From: Beijerinckiaceae bacterium
GTDB lineage: Bacteria > Pseudomonadota > Alphaproteobacteria > Rhizobiales > Beijerinckiaceae
Reading direction: 5' to 3'
Length of the DNA: 64,000 nucleotides
Assembly (NCBI GenBank): GCA_947475995.1
Contig: CANJNI010000026.1
Coordinates: 1-64,000, forward strand
Each line of letters starts with the position of its first letter. The stretch's first letter is position 1. Under the pieces are notes generated by a model. That model was not told the origin of the DNA, searched no databases, and saw only the letters and a program-made list of their open reading frames with translations. This document shows positions 1 to 6,881 of the stretch, piece after piece. A program made the position numbers and the translations under genes.

Positions 1-13
1 AGGAGGTCACCCT

Positions 14-157
14 ATGAGAATCGCTGGTTTCCCGATCATCCAGAACGAACTCGAAGGCTTCGGCGGCGGCTACGGCGGCGGACGCAAGTCCCGCAAGTCC
101 AAGAAGTCCAAGAAGTCCCGCAAGTCCCGCAAGAGCCGTCGCGGCTGCGGCTGGTGA
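14..157 (+). CDS. Small (R/K)KS-repeat peptide, copy 1
   Basis: A 47-residue peptide. An AGGAGG ribosome-binding site at 1-6 stands seven bases before the ATG. Residues 1-16 mix hydrophobic residues (IAGFPII) with an acidic NELEGF patch. Residues 17-23 are GGGYGGG. Residues 24-41 are six basic-Lys-Ser triplets with serine at 26, 29, 32, 35, 38 and 41, and the end is RRGCGW. The tail carries about 14 positive charges and one Cys. The layout resembles a leader with a double-glycine hinge followed by a cationic core, but I do not recognise the family. Near-identical copies at 231-359 and at the right window edge, plus conservation of the first half, argue for a real gene. It lies just upstream of an exporter and a kinase; secretion or serine phosphorylation is inference. 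A DNA- or polyanion-binding role is an alternative. Confidence 0.85.
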   Translation: MRIAGFPIIQNELEGFGGGYGGGRKSRKSKKSKKSRKSRKSRRGCGW

Positions 158-164
158 GCCTGAC

Positions 165-186
165 GTCCGGGACCTGTCTCCCGGAT
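165..186 (+). other. Intercistronic stem-loop after peptide copy 1
   Basis: TCCGGGA (166-172) and TCCCGGA (179-185) form a seven-pair stem with a six-base loop, extended by a G-T pair, eight bases after the peptide 1 stop. There is no T-run, so it is not a classical terminator. The same hairpin with a compensated G-C closing pair follows copy 3 (63843-63864), which suggests the RNA structure is kept, perhaps to stabilise or separate the messages of tandem peptides. Confidence 0.55.
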
Positions 187-230
187 ATCCCTGAACAACC
201 CCTCACGTTTCTCACGAAAAGGACAGCACC

Positions 231-359
231 ATGAAGATCGCCGGTTTCCCCCTCATCCCGAACGAACTCGAAGGCTTCGGCGGCGGCTACGGCGGCGGAC
301 GCAAGTCCCGCAAGTCCAAGAAGTCCAAGAAGTCCCGCAAGTCGCGCAAGGGCTGCTGA
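231..359 (+). CDS. Small (R/K)KS-repeat peptide, copy 2
   Basis: A 42-residue paralogue of copy 1, 73 bases downstream on the same strand, with an AAAAGGA ribosome-binding site about seven bases before the ATG. The N-terminal half is the same apart from Lys for Arg at 2, Leu for Ile at 8 and Pro for Gln at 10. The Gly-rich hinge is identical. It has five full basic-Lys-Ser triplets (Ser 26, 29, 32, 35, 38), then RK and a terminal Gly-Cys, so the copy 1 ending RRGCGW is trimmed to GC. The invariant parts are the leader-like half, the hinge, the basic/serine repeat and the near-terminal Cys. A strong terminator follows, so copies 1 and 2 probably form one short transcript. Confidence 0.85.
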   Translation: MKIAGFPLIPNELEGFGGGYGGGRKSRKSKKSKKSRKSRKGC

Positions 360-381
360 GCTTCCGCTCCGATCACAAAAG

Positions 382-407
382 CGCCCGGCGATCCGCCGGG
401 CGTTTTT
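382..407 (+). terminator. Rho-independent terminator after the peptide pair
   Basis: A nine-pair GC-rich stem (382-390 with 394-402), a three-base ATC loop and TTTTT at 403-407. It separates the two peptide genes from the exporter gene at 488, allowing abundant peptide mRNA with low read-through into the exporter-kinase genes. Confidence 0.9.
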
Positions 408-487
408 CGTTTGGGGCCAAGCACCAGAAATTAATAGGTTTCTTCCATCCTCCGGCGACAGTCCTGTCCACTCCGGAGAACGGAACC

Positions 488-2230
488 GTGCAACTTTGGC
501 CGACGGTCCGGCGCTATGGCGCCTATCTGCGCCCGCACCAGCGCGGCGCGGCTGTGACGGCGCTGCTCGAATTCGTTAATCCGCTGCTGACGATCGGCAT
601 CTTCATCCTGGCCAAATATACGGTGGACGAAGCGCTCACGCCGCAGCGCTATGATCTTCTGCCCGGGCTTCTGGCCGCCAATCTGGCGCTTTGCATCCTG
701 CGGATCTGGCTCGGATACGCCCTGTCCCTCATGGAAGCCGGGATCGTCGAGCGGATCGCCCGGCACGTGCGGACGGACCTTTACGCGAGGCTGATCCGCC
801 TGTCGCCCGGTTCGCTGGAGGGTCGCTCGACGGGCGACCTGCTGTCGCGGCTGTCGACCGATGTCGAGCGCATCGAATATCTGATCTACACGGGTCTGCT
901 GGCGTTCTTCGCGGATGCGGTGAGAATCCTGTTTTTCGCAGGTTTTCTGGTTTACCTGAGCTGGACCCTGTCGCTGGTGGCGGTTCTGGCACTGCCCGCG
1001 CTGGTGGTGACGAGCCTCGCCTTCGCACCGCGTGTGCGCCGGTCGGAGATCGTCGCGCGTCGAAAGGCCTCCGCCTGGCTGGACCTCGCCGAAGAGCGGC
1101 TCAACGCGATCACGCTGATCCAGTCGCATCTGGCGGAAAGGTTCGAAAGCCGCCGGTTCGAGGATCGTTGCGATTCCGCCAGGGCCGCGCAGATCCGCGC
1201 CGCGCGTCTGGAAGCGCAGCATTCGGGCGTCATCGAACTCTTCGTCTCGGTCGCCGGGCTTCTGGTCGTATCGGTCGGCTGCTACGAGATCGCGCGCGGC
1301 GCGGCCACGATGGGAACCCTGCTGGCGTTCCTCGGCTCGCTCACCTCGCTTTATGATCCGGCTCGCGGCCTCGCCAAGATTCACGGGCGGATGCAGCGCG
1401 CCATGGCGTCGGCCCAGCGCGTGAGCGAATTGTTCGATACGCGCAGCCTCGTGGCCGAAGCGCCCGCCGCCCCCGCCCTGAAAGCCGGCGGCGGCGCGAT
1501 CCGTTTCGATCAGGTGCGCTTCGGCTATGCGGATGGCCCCGACGTGGTGAAGGGTGTGTCCTTCTCGATCAATCCCGGCGAGATCGTCGCCATCGTGGGC
1601 GCGAGCGGCGCAGGAAAATCCACGATCGCGCGCCTGTTGCTGCGCCTGCAGGAAGCGCGCGGCGGCGCGATCACCATAGATGGCGAGGATATCAGGGCGC
1701 ATTCGCTCGAATCCTTGCGCTCCAAGGTCGGCGTCGTGTTCCAGGAGGCACATCTCTTCACAGGTTCGGTCGCCGGAAACATCCGCTATGCGACCGGTGG
1801 CGTCGGACCCATTCAGGTGCAGTCTGCGGCGGCGCAGGCGCGCGTGCCGGTGGAACTGGCCGGCGCCGCTCTCGACTGGGCGACCCCGGTGGGGCCGCGC
1901 GGCGGCTGGCTATCGGGAGGCCAGAGGCAGCGCGTGGCGCTCGCCCGCATGCTGGTGAGAAAGCCGCAAATTCTCGTTCTCGACGAAGCGACCGCAGCGG
2001 TGGACAGCGAAACCGAAGAGCTGATCCAGACGAGCCTCCAGGAGATCGCCGGGCGTCACACGATGCTCATCATCGGCCACCGACTCTCCACCATCATGCG
2101 CGCAAGCCGCGTGATCGTTCTGGAAGACGGATATGTCGCCGAGGAAGGTTCCCCGCAGGAATTGATGACACGGGACAGCCGCTTCAACCGTCTCTTCGAA
2201 GCCCAGATGTTCGAGAAGGCCGCCGCATGA
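488..2230 (+). CDS. ABC exporter, fused membrane and ATPase domains
   Basis: A 580-residue half-transporter of the type I exporter (ABCB/MsbA-like) family. Residues about 15-300 are a six-helix membrane domain. The nucleotide-binding domain follows, with Walker A GASGAGKS near 371-378, signature LSGGQ near 475-479, Walker B ILVLDEAT near 495-502 and an H-loop IIGHRLST near 526. It would act as an inner-membrane homodimer. No N-terminal C39 peptidase domain is present, so it cannot itself trim a double-glycine leader. The start is GTG at 488 behind GGAG; I see no better ATG. The last four bases overlap the kinase start (ATGA), so the two products are translationally coupled. The neighbouring peptide genes make exported peptide the best guess for substrate; lipid or another small molecule remains possible. 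Confidence 0.9.
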   Translation: MQLWPTVRRYGAYLRPHQRGAAVTALLEFVNPLLTIGIFILAKYTVDEALTPQRYDLLPGLLAANLALCILRIWLGYALSLMEAGIVERIARHVRTDLYARLIRLSPGSLEGRSTGDLLSRLSTDVERIEYLIYTGLLAFFADAVRILFFAGFLVYLSWTLSLVAVLALPALVVTSLAFAPRVRRSEIVARRKASAWLDLAEERLNAITLIQSHLAERFESRRFEDRCDSARAAQIRAARLEAQHSGVIELFVSVAGLLVVSVGCYEIARGAATMGTLLAFLGSLTSLYDPARGLAKIHGRMQRAMASAQRVSELFDTRSLVAEAPAAPALKAGGGAIRFDQVRFGYADGPDVVKGVSFSINPGEIVAIVGASGAGKSTIARLLLRLQEARGGAITIDGEDIRAHSLESLRSKVGVVFQEAHLFTGSVAGNIRYATGGVGPIQVQSAAAQARVPVELAGAALDWATPVGPRGGWLSGGQRQRVALARMLVRKPQILVLDEATAAVDSETEELIQTSLQEIAGRHTMLIIGHRLSTIMRASRVIVLEDGYVAEEGSPQELMTRDSRFNRLFEAQMFEKAAA

Positions 2231-3090
2231 GCAAACCTCTATTCCCCCGCCTGCGCGTCGGCGCACGCCTGTCGGAACACACGACCGTTCTGGGTCTGGT
2301 GGATCGCAATCGCGGTCGGCATCCGGTCTATATCGTGTGGAGCCACGAGGCCTGGTGCCCGATGGCCTGCAAGACATTCGACGATATCGAACGCGCGCAG
2401 CATGAGCGTGATATTCTGGACATCTGCGCGCATCCCAACGTCGTGCGCGCCTTCGGCGCCGGCGAACGGCCGCCGCATCTCCTGCTTGAATTTCTGGAAG
2501 GCGAGTCGGTCGAGCGCAAGCTCATGGCCGGGCAGACGCTGCCGATCGCAGATTCGCTTCGCCTTGCGATTCACGTCGGCGGCGCTCTCGAACACATGCA
2601 CCGCAAGGGTTATGTGCATCTCGACATCAAGCCCGCCAACATCATGGTCGTAAAGGACCGGCCTGTCCTGTTCGACTTCGGGGCGGCGCGGCGGATCGGC
2701 CACGAGAGGCCTCCGCGAGTCCAGGGGACCGACCCCTATATTTCGCCGGAGGAATGCGAACTCGGCGACGTGACGAGCGCGGCGGATGTCTTCAGCTTCG
2801 CGGTGACGCTGTTCGAGATGATCGGCGGCGAACTGCCCTTTCCGGAGCCGACCCGCAAGGTTCCCTTCCCGCAGCTCGACCAGAAGCCCGCTTCGCTTCG
2901 ACGCTACCGCAGTTCGGCGTCGGCGGCGCTCGATCGGCTGCTGCTGGCCTGCCTTGCTCGCGAGCCCGCCAAGCGCCCCGCCCTGCAGGAAGTTCTGGTG
3001 GAACTGAACAGGCTGATCCCGTCCGGTCCGAAAATGTGGCCGGAGAATTTCATGCCCGGCGTGACGGCATCGTCGCGCAAGGCGGCGTGA
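2227..3090 (+). CDS. Soluble Hanks-type Ser/Thr protein kinase
   Basis: A 287-residue kinase domain with almost nothing outside it. The glycine-rich loop is degenerate, but the ATP lysine (MACKTF, K49), an alpha-C glutamate candidate (E60), the catalytic loop HLDIKPAN (131-138, base D133), DFG (150-152) and the SPE version of the APE motif (173-175) are all present, so it should be active. It has no membrane segment or PASTA-type sensor, unlike housekeeping PknB kinases. The start overlaps the exporter stop as ATGA, tying it to that gene. The peptides upstream carry Arg/Lys-Lys-Ser triplets resembling sites of basophilic kinases, so they are candidate substrates; the exporter itself is another. 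No lyase, cyclase or phosphatase gene is adjacent, so lanthipeptide-style dehydration is not supported. Confidence 0.85.
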   Translation: MSKPLFPRLRVGARLSEHTTVLGLVDRNRGRHPVYIVWSHEAWCPMACKTFDDIERAQHERDILDICAHPNVVRAFGAGERPPHLLLEFLEGESVERKLMAGQTLPIADSLRLAIHVGGALEHMHRKGYVHLDIKPANIMVVKDRPVLFDFGAARRIGHERPPRVQGTDPYISPEECELGDVTSAADVFSFAVTLFEMIGGELPFPEPTRKVPFPQLDQKPASLRRYRSSASAALDRLLLACLAREPAKRPALQEVLVELNRLIPSGPKMWPENFMPGVTASSRKAA

Positions 3091-3138
3091 ACCAAATCCG
3101 TTAAGTAATTATTATCCATACTAAATCATCGTAAGGCC

Positions 3139-4143
3139 ATGGAATGGCTTTACAATCGGGTTGCAGGCGGCCTCAGGCGGGTTGCGATTGCGTGCGCGCT
3201 GGCTTCGCTGTGCGCGCCCGCTCTCTGTGCAACCGCATGGGCGGCCGATCCGGCGGGGCGCAAGGACTCCGGCTCGCGCAAGGGCGAGGACAAGGCATCC
3301 GACCTTCGCAAGAGTCTCGATGACGATCTTCCCGGCGCGCTCGGCTGGCTGCGCGGCAGCCGCCTCGAGATCACCGCCACCATACCGCTCACCTACAACA
3401 CGCTCGCAACACGACCCGATTCCGAGTCAGGCGGCGGCGCCAAGGTCGACTTTCACAGCAATCCCGAATTTGCGCTGAAATGGTCGAAGCAGTTCGACCA
3501 TGTGCGCATCAGCGCCACCGCCGCCACTGGCGTCGACCGTTACCGGCAGGCGCATGATGTCGACATGAATGTCGGGGTGCTTTCCCTGAAAGCCTATCTG
3601 ACGGACGGAAAGTCGCACATCGTGACGCCCTATGCGTCCTATACGAGCACGCGCGAAATGGCGCGGGACTATCGCGACCTGTACGGCATCTACAACGAGG
3701 CCGCGATCGGCTTCGTGACCGGCATCGGCTTCGACGAAAAGGGCAAGCGCATTTCGTCCGACGACGCGACCGAGGATCGCAACTGGGCCATCGATCTCGA
3801 CGTGAAGGGCGGACGACGCATGTCGGACTATCGTCCGGCAGTTGCGTCTTTCGTGGTCGCGGACCTGACCGCCACCTATACGCTCAACAAGTACTGGGCC
3901 TTCACCGCCAACCCCAATCTGCGCGTGCGCTTCCACGAAAACTATCACGACGAATTTCGTCGCGATGTTCGACTGGGCATGGGCCTCAAGGCCGCCTGGA
4001 CTCCGGACTGGCTGACCAAAATCGTGCCCAAGTCCGAAATCAATTTCGTCGCAAATTACTTCAACACGATTTCCAATATCCCGGGGAAATCGACCCGGAA
4101 CTGGGAGATCGGCCCCACTCTTGTGCTGTCGCGCAAACTTTGA
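3139..4143 (+). CDS. Secreted probable outer-membrane beta-barrel protein
   Basis: A 334-residue protein with a Sec signal peptide (basic start, hydrophobic 16-32, cleavage near AWA-A at about 35). The mature N-terminus (about 38-62) is rich in Lys, Ser, Arg and Asp and low in hydrophobics. From about residue 75 on, alternating polar/aromatic segments such as LEITATIPLTYN, HIVTPYASY and ADLTATYTLN look like amphipathic beta strands, and the protein ends in LVLSRKL. This pattern fits an outer-membrane barrel, but I recognise no family. It begins 48 bases after the kinase gene on the same strand, so it may complete an export path for the peptides. That link rests on position alone. Confidence 0.6.
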   Translation: MEWLYNRVAGGLRRVAIACALASLCAPALCATAWAADPAGRKDSGSRKGEDKASDLRKSLDDDLPGALGWLRGSRLEITATIPLTYNTLATRPDSESGGGAKVDFHSNPEFALKWSKQFDHVRISATAATGVDRYRQAHDVDMNVGVLSLKAYLTDGKSHIVTPYASYTSTREMARDYRDLYGIYNEAAIGFVTGIGFDEKGKRISSDDATEDRNWAIDLDVKGGRRMSDYRPAVASFVVADLTATYTLNKYWAFTANPNLRVRFHENYHDEFRRDVRLGMGLKAAWTPDWLTKIVPKSEINFVANYFNTISNIPGKSTRNWEIGPTLVLSRKL

Positions 4144-4241
4144 GCAGATTGTAATCGAAACAGAAACTTAAAAATAACCGAGAAAACACACCTTCCGAAA
4201 AGGGATATGCTTGTATTCTCAAGCTCTTCGATCCGGAGAGC

Positions 4242-5561
4242 ATGTCGATGATCCCGCAACGCCCGCACATCCTGCGTCATGCAGCGCGCTACATTTCAGA
4301 AAAGATCTGCGCGGCAGCCGCAACCTTTGCGCGTGCTCGCGGCGGCAATGTGACGATCATCGCGGCCGTCGGCGCGGTTCCGCTGCTTCTGGCTGTGGGC
4401 GCGGCGATCGATTACAGCCGCATTTCGGAAACAAGCTCGAACCTGCAGCAAGCGCTCGACTCTGCCGCATTGGGAACGCTGCGCACCGCAGAAGCCGCGA
4501 CCGCCGACAATACGCGCAATGCAGCCCTGTCGATGTTCCAGGCCGGCTTCAAGACCACGAATTTCAAGGACATCGTCTTCACGTCGGAATACGACAAGGC
4601 GACAAAGAGCCTGACGCTCACGGCGCGCGGCAACCTGCCGTCATCCTTCATGCAACTGGCGGGAATTTCCGCGACTTCGGTCGGCGCCGTCGCGAAGGCC
4701 TCGATGGGCGGCGGCGTGCGCCTGCCGGTCTGCGTGATGGTGACCCATCCTGACTCGGGTCACACGCTGCTGGTGAAGGACAACGCGACGATCGACTTCC
4801 ACAATTGCATGGTGCAGGTGAACACCCTGAACTGGGATGCAGTCGAGGCGCGCGACACGTCCTACATTCATTCCACCAGCGGCCAGAACTGCTTCGTGGG
4901 CGACATTCATTACGGCGATGTGCTGCCGCCGAAATCCCCGACCTGCACGTTCTTTCCCGATCCGTTTGCGGGCCTGACCGCGCCCATGAAAGGCTGCGAC
5001 TATACCAATGTGGTCGTCACGGCCGCGGGGACCAAGCTTGCTCCCGGCACCTATTGCAACGGGCTCACCATCAATGCCTCGACGACGTTTCAGCCGGGAC
5101 TTTACCTGATCCGCGGCAACATGACGGTCAGCGGAACCGGCGTGAACGTGACGGCGGACGACGTCACCTTCGTGCTCTCCGGCGGCAATCCCCAGTTCAC
5201 GGTGGACACCACCGGAACCGTCATCCTGAATCCCAACCGCACGCTGGCGGCCGGAGATTTCGCGGGCTTTGCGGTCTATGTCGACGCTTACAATCCGTCG
5301 ACCGCCAAGAAGGGCAAGGGCGGCAAGGCCTATATCGGCAAGGCGAAGGTGCAGGCGTCCGGAATCTTCTATTTCGCCGGCCACACGCTGGCGATCGAGG
5401 ACGGGGCGAAAGTCACGATCAATCCCGGCTCCATCGTGGCGGATTTCATCCTGCCGGTTTCGGCCTCGCTGCAACTCACGGGTTCGATGAACACCGCCAC
5501 CAGCGCCGAGATCCAGATGCGCAAGACCTCCGAGACCGGCGTCCCGGTTCTGGTGAGGTAA
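4242..5561 (+). CDS. Tad-domain (TadE/TadG-like) surface protein
   Basis: A 439-residue protein. Residues 30-60 hold the Tad motif: a basic RARGGN stretch, then one hydrophobic segment (TIIAAVGAVPLLLAVGAAID) and Y-S-R, followed by an amphipathic alpha segment rich in Ala and Gln. This is typical of alphaproteobacterial proteins anchored by a pseudopilin-like helix. From about residue 160 the sequence becomes a Gly/Thr/Asn-rich beta region with repeated short strands (for example AGTKLAPGTYCNGLTI, FQPGLYLIRGNMTVSG) that looks like a parallel beta helix, with several Cys. No other tad/cpa genes are in the window, so it is an orphan. The ATG at 4242 has CCGGAGAG upstream; the ATG at 4248 is an alternative. 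Confidence 0.7.
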   Translation: MSMIPQRPHILRHAARYISEKICAAAATFARARGGNVTIIAAVGAVPLLLAVGAAIDYSRISETSSNLQQALDSAALGTLRTAEAATADNTRNAALSMFQAGFKTTNFKDIVFTSEYDKATKSLTLTARGNLPSSFMQLAGISATSVGAVAKASMGGGVRLPVCVMVTHPDSGHTLLVKDNATIDFHNCMVQVNTLNWDAVEARDTSYIHSTSGQNCFVGDIHYGDVLPPKSPTCTFFPDPFAGLTAPMKGCDYTNVVVTAAGTKLAPGTYCNGLTINASTTFQPGLYLIRGNMTVSGTGVNVTADDVTFVLSGGNPQFTVDTTGTVILNPNRTLAAGDFAGFAVYVDAYNPSTAKKGKGGKAYIGKAKVQASGIFYFAGHTLAIEDGAKVTINPGSIVADFILPVSASLQLTGSMNTATSAEIQMRKTSETGVPVLVR

Positions 5562-5664
5562 CGGAGGGGCAAGAGAGCCGCCGGACGGTTCCCGCCCCCC
5601 GACCGCTTGCCCGCGCAAGCCTGCCAGCCTATAGGCTCAGCCAAACTTAATCCGGGAGACCTCC

Positions 5665-6849
5665 ATGGCTGATCCGATCGGCGTTACATCGCGTTTTCTG
5701 CTCGATCCCTATGTGGACTGGGCCAAGGGCGAGAACATTCCGATCCATCAGGATTTCGGCCTCGACCTGCTGGCGCTCGAAACCTCCAAATGGGATCGCT
5801 ACGACGCCCATGGCTGTTTTGCCCATACGCATGGCCGCGGCGACTTCATGGCGAATTACGTGATCGAGGTGAAGCCGGGCAAGAAGACCGCGCCCATGAA
5901 GCACCTCTACGAGGCGTTTTTCTACGTGCTGGCCGGCACAGGCTCGACGACCGTTTGGCTGCCGGGCGGCGAGGTTCGCACGTTTGAATGGGGCCCGAAG
6001 GCGCTGTTCGCGGTTCCGCTCAACTGCCGCTACCAGATATTCAACGGATCGGGCCAGGAATCCGCGCGGCTCTCATGCACCAACGATGCGCCGCTGACCA
6101 TCAACCTCTACCACAATCTGGATTTCGTCTTTAACAATCCGGCGGAATTTCCCGAGCGTCTGGGCGAGAACAAGCACTTCGACGGCGAGGGCGACCACAC
6201 CGAATACAAGCGCGGCGACAAGGTCGCGACGCTGAATGTGTGGGAGACGAATTTCGTCCACGACCTGACGAGCTTCAAGCTTTACGAACTGAACGAGCGC
6301 GGCAAGGGCTCACTCAACGTGTCGTTCATTCTGGCCGACGGCACGATGCACGCGCATTCGTCGCAAATCCCCGTGGGCCGCTACAAGAAGGCCCATCGTC
6401 ACGCCGCCGGAACGCATGTTCATGCGGTGGACGGCACCGGCTATTCGCTGCTCTGGTATGACGGCGACGAAAAGTTCGTCGAAATTCCATGGCGTCACGG
6501 CATCATGTACACCCCGCCGTTCTGGATGTTCCACCAGCACTTCAACACATGCGAGACGCCCGCGCGCTATCTGGCGTGCAGCCTCGGCAGCCGCCGCTAT
6601 CCGTTCATTTCCTACCGGCGCGTCAGCGGCGAAGGAAAGGGTTCTGTGTCGGTGAAGGAAGGCGGACGCCAGATCGAGTACGAGGATCAGGATCCGCGCA
6701 TTCACCGCAAGTTCCTTGAAGAACTCAAGACGACCGGCGTATCGTCCCAGATGGGCGACATTTTCGATGAGCCCGCAATTCTTGCGCTGCCGCAGTCAGA
6801 GCTCACCGGCGTGATCCGGAACCCGCAGCTCGTCGGGCCGGCGGTCTGA
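5665..6849 (+). CDS. Bicupin-domain protein
   Basis: A 394-residue protein with two cupin modules. The first (about 70-130) includes KHLYEAFFYVLAGTG, where the usual metal His/Glu pattern is seen as H-x4-E, and PKALFAVPLNCRYQ. The second (about 225-315) has GRYKKAHRHAAGTHVHAVDGTGYSLL in shortened form, with a cluster of His, and WMFHQHFNTC. Proteins of this type often sit in catabolic gene sets, but the substrate cannot be read from sequence. GGGAGA precedes the ATG. It stands alone between the Tad protein and the convergent efflux genes. Confidence 0.75.
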   Translation: MADPIGVTSRFLLDPYVDWAKGENIPIHQDFGLDLLALETSKWDRYDAHGCFAHTHGRGDFMANYVIEVKPGKKTAPMKHLYEAFFYVLAGTGSTTVWLPGGEVRTFEWGPKALFAVPLNCRYQIFNGSGQESARLSCTNDAPLTINLYHNLDFVFNNPAEFPERLGENKHFDGEGDHTEYKRGDKVATLNVWETNFVHDLTSFKLYELNERGKGSLNVSFILADGTMHAHSSQIPVGRYKKAHRHAAGTHVHAVDGTGYSLLWYDGDEKFVEIPWRHGIMYTPPFWMFHQHFNTCETPARYLACSLGSRRYPFISYRRVSGEGKGSVSVKEGGRQIEYEDQDPRIHRKFLEELKTTGVSSQMGDIFDEPAILALPQSELTGVIRNPQLVGPAV

Positions 6850-6850
6850 T

Positions 6851-6881
6851 CAAAAACGGCCCCGGATCAGTGTCCGGGGCC
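6851..6881 (-). terminator. Terminator overlapping the efflux permease stop codon
   Basis: Nine-pair stem 6858-6866 with 6873-6881. On the minus strand it is followed by GTTTTTG. The permease stop codon (6869-6867) lies inside the six-base loop, so the gene and its terminator overlap. Confidence 0.85.

Noticed and set aside
83-137. Short tandem repeat resembling a mini-CRISPR or microsatellite
   Set aside because: The nine-base periodicity encodes the basic-Lys-Ser triplets in frame inside the small peptide gene; there are no spacers.
14-3090. A lanthipeptide (class III/IV) gene cluster
   Set aside because: There is a kinase and a peptide with many Ser, but no lyase or LanC-like cyclase domain and only one Cys per peptide.
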